The notes: generated by a model from the letters alone, not told the origin. Counted from the first letter of the stretch, positions 19,693 to 29,970 are shown. The stretch is DNA of 64,000 bases from Hyphomicrobium sp. CS1GBMeth3 (GCF_900117455.1 NZ_FPHO01000002.1:1240001-1304000); one strand, 5' to 3'. Numbers and translations are program-made.

Positions 19693-20448
19693 GTGGCAGA
19701 CACACCGACATCCTCCGAGGCAACCCTTAGCGAGTCCATGCCGCGCCACGTCGCCATCATCATGGATGGCAACGGCCGGTGGGCGGCAGAGCGCGGGCTG
19801 CCGCGGGCACTCGGTCATCGGTCGGGCGTCGAGGCGGTGCGGCGCACGGTGAAGGCCGCGACCGACCTCAAGATCCCCTATCTCACGCTCTACAGCTTCT
19901 CCTCGGAGAACTGGTCGCGCCCCAAGGACGAGATCGACGATCTCATGGGGCTCATGAAGCGCTTCATCCGCCGCGATCTCGCGGATCTGCACCAGAACAA
20001 CGTCCGTGTGAAGGTCATCGGCGAGCGGGAGACCATCGAGCCCGAGATGCGCGCGCTCATCGAGGAAACCTGCGAGCTGACGCGGGAGAACACGGGTCTC
20101 ACGCTCATCATCGCCTTCAACTACGGGGCGCGGGGCGAGATCACGCGGGCCGCCAGGTGGCTCGCTGAGGAGGTGGCGGCTGGCCGGCTCGCGCCCGGCG
20201 ACATTACGCCGGAGCGGCTTTCGGGCGCGCTCGACACCGGAGGGCTGCCGGATCCGGACGTACTGATCCGCACCAGCGGCGAATGCCGCATCTCGAACTT
20301 CCTGCTTTGGCAGTGCGCCTACACCGAGTTCGTCTTCCTCGATGCCTATTGGCCGGACTTCGGCCATGAGATGCTGGTCGAGGCGATCTCCCAGTACAAG
20401 GCGCGCGAGCGCCGCTTCGGCGGTCTGCCCTGCCTGTCCACGGCTTGA
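19693..20448 (+). CDS. uppS: Di-trans,poly-cis-undecaprenyl diphosphate synthase
   Basis: This cis-prenyltransferase makes the C55 lipid carrier precursor for cell wall and O-antigen synthesis. Motifs: [19 protein letters not shown] with the catalytic Asp, [29 protein letters not shown], and [21 protein letters not shown]. From the GTG at 19693 it is 251 residues, the normal length. Alternatives are ATG 19642 (17 extra residues) and ATG 19738 (directly before PRHVAII). None has a strong ribosome site, so the start is the uncertain part. Confidence 0.95.
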   Translation: MADTPTSSEATLSESMPRHVAIIMDGNGRWAAERGLPRALGHRSGVEAVRRTVKAATDLKIPYLTLYSFSSENWSRPKDEIDDLMGLMKRFIRRDLADLHQNNVRVKVIGERETIEPEMRALIEETCELTRENTGLTLIIAFNYGARGEITRAARWLAEEVAAGRLAPGDITPERLSGALDTGGLPDPDVLIRTSGECRISNFLLWQCAYTEFVFLDAYWPDFGHEMLVEAISQYKARERRFGGLPCLSTA

Positions 20449-20459
20449 GGGCAGGCAAG

Positions 20460-21335
20460 ATGGAAGACGATGGGACACTTGCCCCTAGCCAAGACGGGAG
20501 TGCGCGCCCCAACCCATCCCAGGTCGGGCTCAGGATCGTCTCGGCGGTGGCGCTCGCCCTGATCGCGTTCGCCGCACTATGGGGCGGCGTGCTGCCGTTC
20601 GCCGGCCTCGTGCTGGTGATCGCTCTCGTTATGAGCTGGGAGTGGTCAGGGCTCATGCGCGGCGAAGGCATCGACATCACGCTCATCGTCCATGGCCTTG
20701 CGGTTGCGGCCGCGGTCGGGTTCTCGGCCTTTGGCATGGCGGCGCTCGGCGTCGCAGCGCTGATCATCGGCACGATCATCGTGCTGGCGCTCGAGTTCGG
20801 CCATCGGCCCATCCTGTCGGCGGCCGGTGTGCTCTATGCGGGCCTTCCGGCCGTGGCCCTCATCTGGCTGCGTGGCAGCGAGCCGTTCGGCTTCGAAGCC
20901 GTGTTCTTCATCGTGCTCGTGGTCATCGCGACCGATACGGCGGCCTTCGCCGCCGGACGCCTGATCGGAGGACCGCGGCTCGCCCCCGCTGTCTCGCCCA
21001 ACAAGACCTGGAGCGGGCTCGGCGGCGGCCTCAGCGCGGCTGCAGCCACGGCCGCGCTTTTCGGCTACTGGGTCGGCGGACCGGTTGCGGCACTCGCGAT
21101 CTGCGGCGTGATCATGGGCGTTGTCGCGCAGATGGGGGACCTTGCGGAATCGGCCATGAAACGGGCCTTTGACGCGAAAGACGCCAGCCAGCTCCTGCCC
21201 GGGCACGGGGGGTTCATGGACCGTATGGACGGGCTCGCGCCGGTCGCGGTGGTGTTGGCTTTTGCCGCCCTTTTCCTCGATCCGCGGGCCCCAGCCCAGG
21301 CTATTCTTGCGGGACTCTTCCTCGCCCCCCACTGA
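20460..21335 (+). CDS. cdsA: Phosphatidate cytidylyltransferase
   Basis: This 291-residue integral membrane enzyme makes CDP-diacylglycerol from phosphatidate and CTP, the branch point of phospholipid synthesis. It has about eight hydrophobic segments and the C-terminal CdsA signature (SPNKTWSGLGGGLSA, MGDLAESAMKRAFDAKD, LPGHGGFMDRMDGL). The ATG at 20460 is chosen; a TTG at 20445 overlapping the uppS stop would add five residues. It lies between uppS and dxr as in other alphaproteobacteria. Confidence 0.95.
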   Translation: MEDDGTLAPSQDGSARPNPSQVGLRIVSAVALALIAFAALWGGVLPFAGLVLVIALVMSWEWSGLMRGEGIDITLIVHGLAVAAAVGFSAFGMAALGVAALIIGTIIVLALEFGHRPILSAAGVLYAGLPAVALIWLRGSEPFGFEAVFFIVLVVIATDTAAFAAGRLIGGPRLAPAVSPNKTWSGLGGGLSAAAATAALFGYWVGGPVAALAICGVIMGVVAQMGDLAESAMKRAFDAKDASQLLPGHGGFMDRMDGLAPVAVVLAFAALFLDPRAPAQAILAGLFLAPH

Positions 21336-21405
21336 GACCAAAGACAGGCTATGCTGGCGGGAGCCCGTCAGGCTCCCGAGCGACGGACAAGGAGACGACC
21401 TCAGA

Positions 21406-22659
21406 ATGGCGCGTGTGATGAGCATATCGGGCGGCGCGGCGCTCCGGAGCGAGGCGGTCGAAGAGGCTGCCTCGCGGGTGCGCGCCGGGGGCGGGGCTCC
21501 GCTCCGACTGTCCGTGCTCGGCGCAACGGGTTCGATCGGCACCAGCACGCTCGACCTCGTGTCGCGCCATCCGAGCCGCTTCGAGGTGGTCGCGCTCACC
21601 GCCCAGTGCAACGCCGCGCGGCTCGCGGACCTCGCCATCGCGCATCGCGCGAAGGTCGCCGTGATCGGCGACGAGGCGCACTACGCAGAACTCCGAGACC
21701 TGCTTGCGGGGACCGGCATCCGAGCGGCGGCCGGGGCGACGGCGATCGAGGACGCGGCACGCGAGCCCGCTGACTGCGTCATGGCCGCCATCGTGGGCGC
21801 CGCGGGGCTCAAGCCGACGTTTGCGGCCGCTCAGCAAGGGGCCAGAGTCGCGCTCGCCAACAAGGAGTGCCTGGTCTCGGCCGGCGAGATCTTCCTGCGC
21901 CACGTACGTCAGAACTGCGCCGAGCTGATCCCGGTCGACAGCGAGCACTCGGCGGCCTTCCAGGCCATCGGACGCACGGCGCCCGGCTCCATCGAAAAGA
22001 TCATCCTCACGGCTTCCGGCGGGCCGTTCCGCACATTCGAAAAAAAGCGGCTCGAGCGCGTTACACCCGAGGAGGCGCTACAGCATCCGAACTGGTCGAT
22101 GGGCGCCAAGGTGACCATCGATTCCGCGACGCTGATGAACAAGGGTCTCGAGCTGATCGAGGCGTTTCACCTGTTCCCGGTCGAGGCGCATCAGCTCGAG
22201 GCGGTGGTGCATCCGCAATCGGTCGTGCACTGCCTGGTCATGCTCGAGGACGGCTCGGTGATGGCTCAGCTCTCGCACCCGGACATGCGCACGCCGATCG
22301 CGCTGGCGCTGGCCTGGCCTGAGCGCCTTGCCACACCCGTTTCGCGGCTCGATCTGGTGGCGCTCCAGAACTTGTCGTTCGAGGCGCCGGACCACGACCG
22401 TTTCCCGGCGCTCAAGATCGCCACCGACGCCCTGGCGCGGGGCGGGGCGGCGCCCGCGGTGCTGAATGCCGCCAACGAGATCGCCGTGCGCGCCTTCCTC
22501 GATCGGAGGATCGGATTCCTCGATATTTCCAGGATAGTTGGCGAATGTCTTGAAAAGGCCGAAGGGTCGGAGCTCATTAATGCTCCAAACACCCTCGACG
22601 ACGTTCTTGCCATCGACGGAGATGCGCGCCGCATGGCGGGAGCGCTGCTTCCGGGATAA
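21406..22659 (+). CDS. dxr: 1-deoxy-D-xylulose 5-phosphate reductoisomerase
   Basis: This 417-residue MEP-pathway enzyme converts DXP to MEP with NADPH. Motifs: LSVLGATGSIGTSTLDLV (NADPH site), ALANKECLVSAGE, IPVDSEHSAAFQ (metal-binding Asp and Glu), LTASGGPFRTF, HPNWSMGAKVTIDSATLMNKG, and VVHPQSVVHCLV. The ATG at 21406 is preceded by AAGGAG 12 bases upstream. About 35 residues before the family core are extra and weakly conserved, and ATG 21418 is possible. The frame open to 21169 lies inside cdsA. Confidence 0.97.
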   Translation: MARVMSISGGAALRSEAVEEAASRVRAGGGAPLRLSVLGATGSIGTSTLDLVSRHPSRFEVVALTAQCNAARLADLAIAHRAKVAVIGDEAHYAELRDLLAGTGIRAAAGATAIEDAAREPADCVMAAIVGAAGLKPTFAAAQQGARVALANKECLVSAGEIFLRHVRQNCAELIPVDSEHSAAFQAIGRTAPGSIEKIILTASGGPFRTFEKKRLERVTPEEALQHPNWSMGAKVTIDSATLMNKGLELIEAFHLFPVEAHQLEAVVHPQSVVHCLVMLEDGSVMAQLSHPDMRTPIALALAWPERLATPVSRLDLVALQNLSFEAPDHDRFPALKIATDALARGGAAPAVLNAANEIAVRAFLDRRIGFLDISRIVGECLEKAEGSELINAPNTLDDVLAIDGDARRMAGALLPG

Positions 22660-22731
22660 GTCAAAGTCCGGCCTGGAGAGAAGCCTGGCCGAGGATAGAT
22701 TTTTCAGCCCAGACGACGGGATTTGCAAAGC

Positions 22732-24138
22732 ATGATCGAAGGGTTAGTCAGCCAGGTTTCTTCGTGGGGGGTCAGCATCCTCGCGTTCCTTTTCGTGCTC
22801 GGCGTGGTGGTGTTCTTCCACGAACTCGGGCACTTCCTGGTGGCCCGCTGGTGCGGGGTGACGGTCACCACTTTCTCGATCGGATTCGGGCGGGAGCTCG
22901 CCGCCTTCGTTGACAGGCACGGCACGCGGTGGCGGGTCGCCGCGATTCCGCTCGGCGGCTACGTCAAGTTCCTGGATGACGCCAACGCCGCGAGCCAGCC
23001 CTCCGCGGCGACGCCCGACGCCCTTGCGCCGGGCTCGTTTCACGCCAAGCCGGTATGGCAGCGGGCGCTTGTGGTTGCGGCCGGACCAGCCGCTAATTTC
23101 TTAATCGCTGCAATTATTTACACAGCTCTCAACGCCGCTTATGGCGTGTCGATCGTCTCGCCCCGTGTCGACCAAGTGGTCGCCGGCATGCCCGCCGAGA
23201 AGGCGGGCATCAAGGCCGGCGACGTGATCACGGAGATCGACGGCTGGTCTATCGAAAGCTTCGACGACGTGGTGCGTATCGTCACCGCATCGAGCGGGCG
23301 CACGCTCGCCATCAGTGTCGACCGCAATGGGCAGCCGCTGAACTTCTCGGTGCTGCCGGACCTCAAAGAGGTGCCGAGCGATCTCGGCGTGACCCTCAAG
23401 CTCGGCGACATCGGCATCACGCGCGTGCTTCCGGCAAGGGTCGGCACGGTGGTCGCCGACTCGCCTGCCGAGAAGGCCGGCATTCGCCATGGCGACATCA
23501 TCACCGCGATCGACGGCGCGCCGGTCAACTCATTCGAAGATCTCGTGAATGCCGTCACGCCCGCTGCCGGGCGGGCGCTCTCGGTGACGGTCGACCGAGA
23601 GGGCACGAAGCTGGCGCTCACGATCACTCCCGCCAGCGTCGAAGCCACGAAGCCGGACGGCACCACAGTGCAGCAGGGCCGGATCGGCGTCTCGCCCGAT
23701 CGCCCGGCCCCGGTCAGCGTTTCCTTGTTGGAATCTGCGCGACTTGGCGTGCGCGAAACTTACGCGAACATCGTTCAGACGATTACCGGCATTGTGGACA
23801 TCGTCACCGGACGTCAGCCCGCAGACCAAGTTGGCGGGCCGATCCTGATGGCGGAGGTCACCTCTCGGGTCGTCGAGCTCGGCTGGGAGCCGCTGCTGCG
23901 CTGGACGGCGCTGATTTCGGCCAATATCGGGCTCCTCAACCTGCTGCCGATTCCCATGCTCGACGGCGGCCATCTGGTGTTTTACGCCGCGGAAGCCATC
24001 CGGCGGCGACCACTCAGCCAACGCGTGCAGGAGATCGGATTCCAGATCGGAATCGCCGTCGTCCTGATGTTGGTGGTTTTCGTGAACCTCAACGACCTCA
24101 TGCGGCTTGGGAAAAGGTGGCTATTTGGTGGCGGCTGA
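22732..24138 (+). CDS. rseP: RIP metalloprotease RseP (site-2 protease)
   Basis: This 468-residue inner-membrane zinc protease carries the active-site HELGH (H30, E31, H34) in its first membrane helix. The third metal ligand is in the NLLPIPMLDGGHLV motif near the C-terminus. Two PDZ domains lie between (each around VVADSPAEKAGIRHGDIITAI-type segments, near residues 140-220 and 235-320). It cuts anti-sigma factors and cleaves remnant signal peptides. The ATG at 22732 is used; a TTG at 22723 adds three residues. It sits before bamA, its usual neighbour. Confidence 0.96.
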   Translation: MIEGLVSQVSSWGVSILAFLFVLGVVVFFHELGHFLVARWCGVTVTTFSIGFGRELAAFVDRHGTRWRVAAIPLGGYVKFLDDANAASQPSAATPDALAPGSFHAKPVWQRALVVAAGPAANFLIAAIIYTALNAAYGVSIVSPRVDQVVAGMPAEKAGIKAGDVITEIDGWSIESFDDVVRIVTASSGRTLAISVDRNGQPLNFSVLPDLKEVPSDLGVTLKLGDIGITRVLPARVGTVVADSPAEKAGIRHGDIITAIDGAPVNSFEDLVNAVTPAAGRALSVTVDREGTKLALTITPASVEATKPDGTTVQQGRIGVSPDRPAPVSVSLLESARLGVRETYANIVQTITGIVDIVTGRQPADQVGGPILMAEVTSRVVELGWEPLLRWTALISANIGLLNLLPIPMLDGGHLVFYAAEAIRRRPLSQRVQEIGFQIGIAVVLMLVVFVNLNDLMRLGKRWLFGGG

Positions 24139-24398
24139 ACACCGCTCTGAATCTGCCTTGGGTGACGTAAACTTGCCACTTCCCAGGGTCTTACCCAGTT
24201 GTTAAGAATGGCAAAGTGAACGGCAATCGGCGGCACGATTCGGGGCGGGGGCCTTGAACCGGTTTTTGTTTTTGTGTGCGCCGCCACGCCTTCACTTGGG
24301 GGTCCAAACCTCAAAAAATCGAGACAGCTCTGGGCCATCTGCCGACGGGTCCATGAGTTGAGGGGGATCGGCACAAAATAAGGCGAGCAGATCCGCAC

Positions 24399-26759
24399 AT
24401 GGTGCAGTTTCGGATCATGTCGTTTGGGGGGATGCGTCTGCTGTTGTGGCTGGCGGCTGTCGTACCCGCAGTCGTCATCGCGCAGAGCGTGACACTTGCA
24501 ATTCCCGCTCAGGCGCAGGGTGTCGTGAATAACATCCGCGTGGAAGGTAACCGGCGTGTCGAGCCGGAGACCGTTCGCTCCTATCTCCAATTCTCGGTCG
24601 GACAGCCTTATGACGCCGGCAAGGTCGATGCCTCGCTGCAGGCGCTGTTCGCGACCGGCCTCTTCGCCGACGTCTCCATCCACCAGGAAGGCAGCACCGC
24701 CGTCGTCTACGTGGTGGAGAACCCCGTCATCAACCAAGTGGCCTTCGAGGGCAACAGCGAGGTCGATACCGACACGCTGCGCGCCGAGGTCCAGCTGAAG
24801 CCGCGCTCCGTCTATACCCGCGCCAGGGTGCAAGCCGACGTGCAGCGCATCCTCGACGTCTACCGCCGGCAGGGCCGCTACGCTGCGACCGTCGAACCCA
24901 AGATCATCGAGCTCGAGCAGAGCCGCGTGAACCTCGTGTACGAGATCAACGAGGGCGGCGCGACGAAGGTGCAGGGCATCAACTTCGTCGGCAACCACGC
25001 CTTCACCGATGCGCAGCTGCGCGACATCATCTCGACCACGCAGAGCGGCTGGTTCGACTTCCTCAAGGGTACGAGCTACTACGACCCGGACCGCATGAAC
25101 CTCGACCGCGAGCTTCTGCGCCAATTCTACCTCAAGAACGGCTACGCGGACGTGCGTGTCGTCGCTGCTCAGGCCGAGCTCGATCGCGAAGGTTCCGGCT
25201 TCTATATCAATTTCGCCATCGACGAGGGTGAGCTCTACCAGTTCGGCTCGGTGACGATCGAGAACTCGCTACCGGGTCTCGACCCGAACGCTCTCACCGG
25301 CGATATTACGACCTATCAGGGCGCGACCTACAACGGCTCGGACATCGAGAAGAGCGTCGAGCGGTTGACCCTGGCGACGGCGGAGCAGGGTTTCCCCTTT
25401 GCTCGCGTTCGCCCGCGCGCCATGCCGGATCCTGCGGCGCGCACGATCTCGCTCAGCTACATCGTCGACGAGGGGCCGCGCATCTACATCGAGCGCATCA
25501 ACGTCAACGGCAATCTGCGCACCAAGGATCACGTGATTCGCCGCGAGTTCCGTATCGCGGAAGGCGACGCCTACAATCCGCTGCTCATCGACCGCGCCAA
25601 GAAGCGTCTCAACGCGCTCGGCTTCTTCAAGTCGGTCGACATCAAGCGCCGGCCGGGCTCGGCTCCGGACCGCGTCGTTCTCGACGTCGATCTCGTCGAG
25701 CAGTCGACCGGCGAGCTGTCGTTCGGCGCCGGCTACTCGACCGCGGAAGGCGTGATCGGCGACGTCTCGATCAGCGAGCGCAACCTGCTCGGCAACGGCC
25801 AGTTCCTCAGGCTGCGCCTCGCAGGCTCGCTTGAGCGCATGCAGATCGACCTCTCGTTCACCGAACCGCGTTTCCTCGACCAGAACCTTTCGGCGGGCTT
25901 CGACCTCTTTCACAAGGAGATCGATCAGACGCGCGAAGCTGGCTACGAGTCGACCCGTACGGGCGGCACGGTTCGCCTCGGCTTCCCGCTCTCCGAAGAC
26001 CTCTGGATGCAGACGGGCTACACGCTCGAATACACCAAGATGGATATTGGAAATGAAGATCGCATTTCTGACGTTGTCGTCCGAGAGAATGAACTGAATC
26101 CGGATTCTCTCGCATCGTCGATCGGTACATCTCTGACCTACGATCGGCGTAACCATCCGAAGAACCCAACAAGCGGTTACTACCTGCAACTCGCGACCGA
26201 CTTTGCTGGTCTCGGTGGTGACGTACAATATGCCCGCGTCAACGCCGAGGGCCGCTTCTATTACCCGATCAGCGAGAAGATCACCTTCGTGGGCCGCGCC
26301 ATCGGTGGCCATATCGAGGGTTGGGGCGGCGACGATGTTCGCCTGACCGACCTCTACTACCGTGGCGGCGAGACCATCCGCGGCTTCGACCGTGCCGGCT
26401 TCGGTCCGCGCGATATGAGCAGCCCGCGCAAGGACGCACTCGGCGGCACGACCTATTGGGCCACCACGGCGGAGGTTCGCTTCCCGCTTCCCTTCGTGCC
26501 GGAGGATCTTGGGCTATCCGGTGCTGTGTTCGCCGACGCCGGCTCGCTGTGGAACGCCAACGATCTGGCCAAAGAGCTGGCACAAGGCCCGGACGGGATC
26601 GATCTTCAGGACGACTCCTCGATCCGCGCGTCGGTCGGTGCCAGCATCATGTGGCAGTCGCCCGTCGGTCCGATCCGTATGGACTTCGCAAAGGCGATCG
26701 CCAAAGAGAAGTACGACGAAGAACAGTTCTTCCGCTTCGGTGCTTCGACCAAGTTCTGA
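24399..26759 (+). CDS. bamA: Outer-membrane protein assembly factor BamA
   Basis: This is a 786-residue precursor. A signal peptide ends near IPAQAQ. Five POTRA repeats follow (first at NNIRVEGNRRVEPETVRSYL), then a 16-strand barrel. The barrel has the conserved IRGFDRAGFGPRD loop (the VRGF motif) and ends in KF with a terminal aromatic. BamA folds other outer-membrane proteins, including the porin and usher encoded in this window. A strong terminator follows, so the lpxD group is a separate unit or depends on readthrough. The 260 bases before it may hold its own promoter. Confidence 0.97.
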   Translation: MVQFRIMSFGGMRLLLWLAAVVPAVVIAQSVTLAIPAQAQGVVNNIRVEGNRRVEPETVRSYLQFSVGQPYDAGKVDASLQALFATGLFADVSIHQEGSTAVVYVVENPVINQVAFEGNSEVDTDTLRAEVQLKPRSVYTRARVQADVQRILDVYRRQGRYAATVEPKIIELEQSRVNLVYEINEGGATKVQGINFVGNHAFTDAQLRDIISTTQSGWFDFLKGTSYYDPDRMNLDRELLRQFYLKNGYADVRVVAAQAELDREGSGFYINFAIDEGELYQFGSVTIENSLPGLDPNALTGDITTYQGATYNGSDIEKSVERLTLATAEQGFPFARVRPRAMPDPAARTISLSYIVDEGPRIYIERINVNGNLRTKDHVIRREFRIAEGDAYNPLLIDRAKKRLNALGFFKSVDIKRRPGSAPDRVVLDVDLVEQSTGELSFGAGYSTAEGVIGDVSISERNLLGNGQFLRLRLAGSLERMQIDLSFTEPRFLDQNLSAGFDLFHKEIDQTREAGYESTRTGGTVRLGFPLSEDLWMQTGYTLEYTKMDIGNEDRISDVVVRENELNPDSLASSIGTSLTYDRRNHPKNPTSGYYLQLATDFAGLGGDVQYARVNAEGRFYYPISEKITFVGRAIGGHIEGWGGDDVRLTDLYYRGGETIRGFDRAGFGPRDMSSPRKDALGGTTYWATTAEVRFPLPFVPEDLGLSGAVFADAGSLWNANDLAKELAQGPDGIDLQDDSSIRASVGASIMWQSPVGPIRMDFAKAIAKEKYDEEQFFRFGASTKF

Positions 26760-26777
26760 AGTACGTCGCTCATCGAG

Positions 26778-26817
26778 AAAAGTCCGGCATCCATATATGC
26801 CGGACTTTTTCTTTTTT
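26778..26817 (+). terminator. Intrinsic terminator after bamA
   Basis: A 13-base-pair stem (AAAAGTCCGGCAT with ATGCCGGACTTTT) encloses a CCATAT loop. A TTTTTCTTTTTT tract follows. It starts 18 bases after the bamA stop. This closes the pyrH-to-bamA unit. Confidence 0.93.
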
Positions 26818-26995
26818 GGATCGCGTGTTAGCGGGCCGTGGAATCTTATCCGTTCGGCTGGACCGTGGCGGCTTCTGGCCTTATGAGAGATGCGCGCGAG
26901 CGGATCATTGCCGCTTCTCCGTGACCCAGTCACCCGCGCGCCTGACCGCTTTCGCGCACGCACCGTCCATACAGGTACTTGAAGGCCCACGCCCC

Positions 26996-28039
26996 ATGAA
27001 CCATCCCGGTTTCTTCAAGCTCGCCGGGCCTTTCACGCTGGCCGAAGTCGCCGCTGCCACCCAATCCGAGGTGAAGGGCGACGAAGCAGCCGCCGCCCGC
27101 ACCGTGGACAGCGTGCAGCCCCTTTCAGACGCCGCGCCGCAGCATCTGTCCTTCTTCGAGAACCGCAAGTACCTCGACCAACTCACAGCGACCAAGGCGG
27201 GTGCCTGCCTCGTCGCCGCGCCCTTCGCCGATCGCGTGCCGGCCGGAACGGTTCCGCTGATCACGAAGTCGCCGTACCGGTCCTTTGCTCAGGCGCTCGC
27301 CCTCTTCTATCCCGAGGCCCTGCGCAGCAAGGCCGCGGCAGCCGGCGCAGACGAGCGGATCTCGCCCTCGGCCGTTATCGAGGACGGGGCCGAGATCGAA
27401 CCCGGTGCCATCATCGGGCCCGAGGCCCGGATCGGCCGGGGTACGCGCATCGCGGCCGGCGCCGTGATCGGCTACCGCGTCACGATCGGCCGGGATTGCT
27501 ATGTCGGCCCCCTCGTCTCGGTCATGCATGCGCTTGTCGGCGACCGGGTGATCCTCCACGCGGGCGTCCGGATCGGCCAGGACGGTTTCGGCTTTGCCAT
27601 GGGCAAGCAGGGACACCTCAAAGTGCCGCAGGTCGGGCGGGTCATCGTCCAGGACGACGTGGAAATCGGGGCAAACTCGACCGTCGATCGGGGAGCTCTT
27701 AAGGATACGATCATCGGCGAGGGCACCAAAATTGATAATCTCGTCCAGATCGGGCACAACGTCGTCATCGGACGTCATTGCGTCATCGTCGGACAGGTCG
27801 GTATTTCGGGTTCGACCGAGCTTGGCGACTTCGTGGTCATGGGTGGCCAGTCCGGCGCCGTCGGCCATATCAAGATAGGCTCCGGCGCCCAGATCGCCGG
27901 TGGCTCCCACCCGAAGGACGACGTTCCGCCGGGCGCTGTGCTGGCGGGCACTCCAGCCAAGCCGTTCAAGCAGTGGGCGCGCGAGGTGGCGGCCATAACC
28001 CGGCTGGCGCGCCGTGGCGGAGACCGCTCGGACGACTGA
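26996..28039 (+). CDS. lpxD: UDP-3-O-(3-hydroxyacyl)glucosamine N-acyltransferase
   Basis: This 347-residue acyltransferase performs the third step of lipid A synthesis. It has an N-terminal uridine-binding domain ([14 protein letters not shown]), a left-handed beta-helix of hexapeptide repeats, and the catalytic His in [13 protein letters not shown]. The C-terminal part has [17 protein letters not shown]. The ATG at 26996 starts the conserved domain. The same frame is open to 26321, but that part overlaps bamA and is not homologous to LpxD. fabZ follows 79 bases after the stop. Confidence 0.96.
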   Translation: MNHPGFFKLAGPFTLAEVAAATQSEVKGDEAAAARTVDSVQPLSDAAPQHLSFFENRKYLDQLTATKAGACLVAAPFADRVPAGTVPLITKSPYRSFAQALALFYPEALRSKAAAAGADERISPSAVIEDGAEIEPGAIIGPEARIGRGTRIAAGAVIGYRVTIGRDCYVGPLVSVMHALVGDRVILHAGVRIGQDGFGFAMGKQGHLKVPQVGRVIVQDDVEIGANSTVDRGALKDTIIGEGTKIDNLVQIGHNVVIGRHCVIVGQVGISGSTELGDFVVMGGQSGAVGHIKIGSGAQIAGGSHPKDDVPPGAVLAGTPAKPFKQWAREVAAITRLARRGGDRSDD

Positions 28040-28118
28040 TCGGACAGCGTCTGAGCAGTGGATTGATGACTTACCCGAGCGGGCGCCGGTCCGCCGGGCA
28101 GAATGGAGTTTGATGGGG

Positions 28119-28622
28119 ATGGACGACGCATCGAAAAAGGCGCAGCGGACGACCGCGGATATCACGACGATTCTCAAACTGCTGCCGCACCGCTACCCCT
28201 TCCTGCTTCTCGATCGCCTTTATGACATCAACGGCGACGAGACCTGCGTCGGCGTCAAGAACGTGACCATCAACGAGCCGTTCTTCCAGGGCCATTTTCC
28301 GCAGTATCCGGTGATGCCGGGCGTGCTGATCATCGAGGGTCTGGCGCAGACTGCCGGCGCCCTCTGCGTGCACAGCCTCGGCGAAGACTACAAGACCGAG
28401 CTCGTCTACTTCATGGGCATCGACAAGGCAAAGTTCCGCAAGCCCGTCGTGCCGGGCGACCAGTTGCACTACCACGTGCGGAAGATCCGCAATCGCGGCC
28501 GCGTGTGGCGCTTCCACGGCGAGGCAAGGGTCGATGGCCAGGTGGTGGCCGAGGCCGAGATCAGCGCCATGCTGGCCGACACCGCGGAGGCCCGGGCATT
28601 CGCGGCGAGCAAGAATGGCTAG
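28119..28622 (+). CDS. fabZ: 3-hydroxyacyl-ACP dehydratase FabZ
   Basis: This 167-residue hot-dog-fold dehydratase of fatty acid elongation draws on the same hydroxyacyl-ACP pool as LpxA and LpxD. Motifs: [15 protein letters not shown] and the active-site pair in [19 protein letters not shown] (His, and Glu). GGAG at 28105-28108 favours the ATG at 28119 (10 bases away) over the ATG at 28113 (4 bases away). Its end overlaps the lpxA start by 8 bases. Confidence 0.95.
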   Translation: MDDASKKAQRTTADITTILKLLPHRYPFLLLDRLYDINGDETCVGVKNVTINEPFFQGHFPQYPVMPGVLIIEGLAQTAGALCVHSLGEDYKTELVYFMGIDKAKFRKPVVPGDQLHYHVRKIRNRGRVWRFHGEARVDGQVVAEAEISAMLADTAEARAFAASKNG

Positions 28623-29421
28623 CCCAAAGATCCACCCCACGGCCATCGTCGAAGACGGCACCAACCTCGCGGATGGCGTGATCGTCGGTCCGTTCTCCAT
28701 CGTCGGCGCGGACGTGACGCTCGGCGAAGGCGTCGAGCTCAAGAGCCATGTCGTGGTGACGGGGCGGACGACTGTCGGCGCGCGCACGCGCATCTTCCCG
28801 TTCGCCTCGATCGGACATCAGCCGCAGGACCTCAAGTACAAGGGCGAGCCGTCGACGCTCACGATCGGTTCCGACTGCCTGATCCGTGAAGGCGTAACGC
28901 TGAACCCCGGCACCGAGGGCGGCGGCATACAGACCACGATCGGCAACAACTGCGCGTTCCTCGCCAACTCGCACGTCGGCCACGACTGTCGCGTCGGCAA
29001 CAACGTCATCTTCTCGAACAACGTCATGCTGGCGGGGCATTGCGAAATCGGGGATTTCGTGATCATCGGCGGCGGGGCGGCCGTGATCCAGTTCGCGCGC
29101 GTTGGTGCGCATGCCTTCATCGGCGGCATGAGCGGGCTCGAGCAGGATCTCATCCCCTACGGCATGGCGCTCGGCAACCGGGCGTATCTCTCCGGACTCA
29201 ACATCGTCGGGCTGCAGCGCCGTGGATTCTCACGCAACGAGATCCACGATCTGAGGCGCGCCTACCGGCTCCTGTTCGCGCAGGAGGGCACGCTGCTCGA
29301 GCGCGTCGAGGACGTCGCCGAGGAGTTCAAGGATCACCCCACGGTGATGGAGATCATTGCCTTCATCCGCGCCGGCGGCAAGCGTTCCATGTGCACGCCG
29401 AAAAACGGCGCCGACTCCTAG
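28615..29421 (+). CDS. lpxA: UDP-N-acetylglucosamine acyltransferase
   Basis: This 268-residue enzyme performs the first committed step of lipid A synthesis. The sequence is hexapeptide repeats throughout, with the catalytic His in [16 protein letters not shown] and the C-terminal helical domain [20 protein letters not shown]. Overlap with fabZ shows coupling. In most alphaproteobacteria lpxI and lpxB follow directly; here the next gene is on the other strand and unrelated. Confidence 0.97.
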   Translation: MASPKIHPTAIVEDGTNLADGVIVGPFSIVGADVTLGEGVELKSHVVVTGRTTVGARTRIFPFASIGHQPQDLKYKGEPSTLTIGSDCLIREGVTLNPGTEGGGIQTTIGNNCAFLANSHVGHDCRVGNNVIFSNNVMLAGHCEIGDFVIIGGGAAVIQFARVGAHAFIGGMSGLEQDLIPYGMALGNRAYLSGLNIVGLQRRGFSRNEIHDLRRAYRLLFAQEGTLLERVEDVAEEFKDHPTVMEIIAFIRAGGKRSMCTPKNGADS

Positions 29422-29454
29422 AGACGCGACCCTTGGGACGCGGATCGGCGCCGG

Positions 29455-29970
29455 TTACTGCTGACCGTCGCCGCTGTCGGTCGCGCCTTCGGAGAACTTG
29501 GTCTTCTTCGTGGCGTGCTGCGAGATCATGTCGAAATAGGAGCTGTCGTCGCCGATGGTCAGCGTGGGCGAGCAGTTCGGCGTGCAGCTGTAGGATTCGC
29601 GCTTACCGCCCTTCGACAGATTCACCGTTCGCACCTCGTCGCGCTTCACGATGATGCGCTGGTCCTGGATGATGTTGCGCTGCTCGTCGAGCGCGATGAT
29701 GTTCGTCACACCGAATGTCTTGCCGGTGACGACGAGCAGGTTGCCACCCTGGATGGCGACGTCGGCGATCGACGGGTTGCCGATGATCACGCTCGAGACT
29801 GGGCGCGGCAGGCGCAAAAGCTGCGACTGGTCATAGGCGACGACAAGGTCGGCGGCGCTCGCCCTGCCGGGGCCGACAAGAAGCGCGGCCAGCAGGATCA
29901 CCGTGCCTGCGACGGCGATCGCAGGACGGCACAAGGTTTCTCGGCACGCCGATACATGTGCGATGCGCAC
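29455..29970 (-). CDS. Secreted protein with pilus-formation N-terminal (CpaC-N-like) domain
   Basis: This is a 171-residue protein with a signal peptide (PAIAVAGTVILLAALL to GRASA). It then has the domain found at the N-terminus of secretin-type pilus proteins such as CpaC (DQSQLLRLPRPVSSVIIGNP, ADVAIQGGNLLVVTGKTFG, NIIALDEQ). No secretin barrel follows; after the domain come a C-x4-C pair (SCTPNC) and a polar tail. The GTG at 29970 is chosen because AGGAG lies 9 bases upstream. It occupies the place where lpxI would be expected, in the reverse orientation. Confidence 0.78.
   Translation of the reverse strand: MRIAHVSACRETLCRPAIAVAGTVILLAALLVGPGRASAADLVVAYDQSQLLRLPRPVSSVIIGNPSIADVAIQGGNLLVVTGKTFGVTNIIALDEQRNIIQDQRIIVKRDEVRTVNLSKGGKRESYSCTPNCSPTLTIGDDSSYFDMISQHATKKTKFSEGATDSGDGQQ

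Noticed and set aside
26321..26995. Upstream extension of the lpxD frame
   Set aside because: It lies inside bamA in another frame, crosses the bamA terminator and has no LpxD homology.
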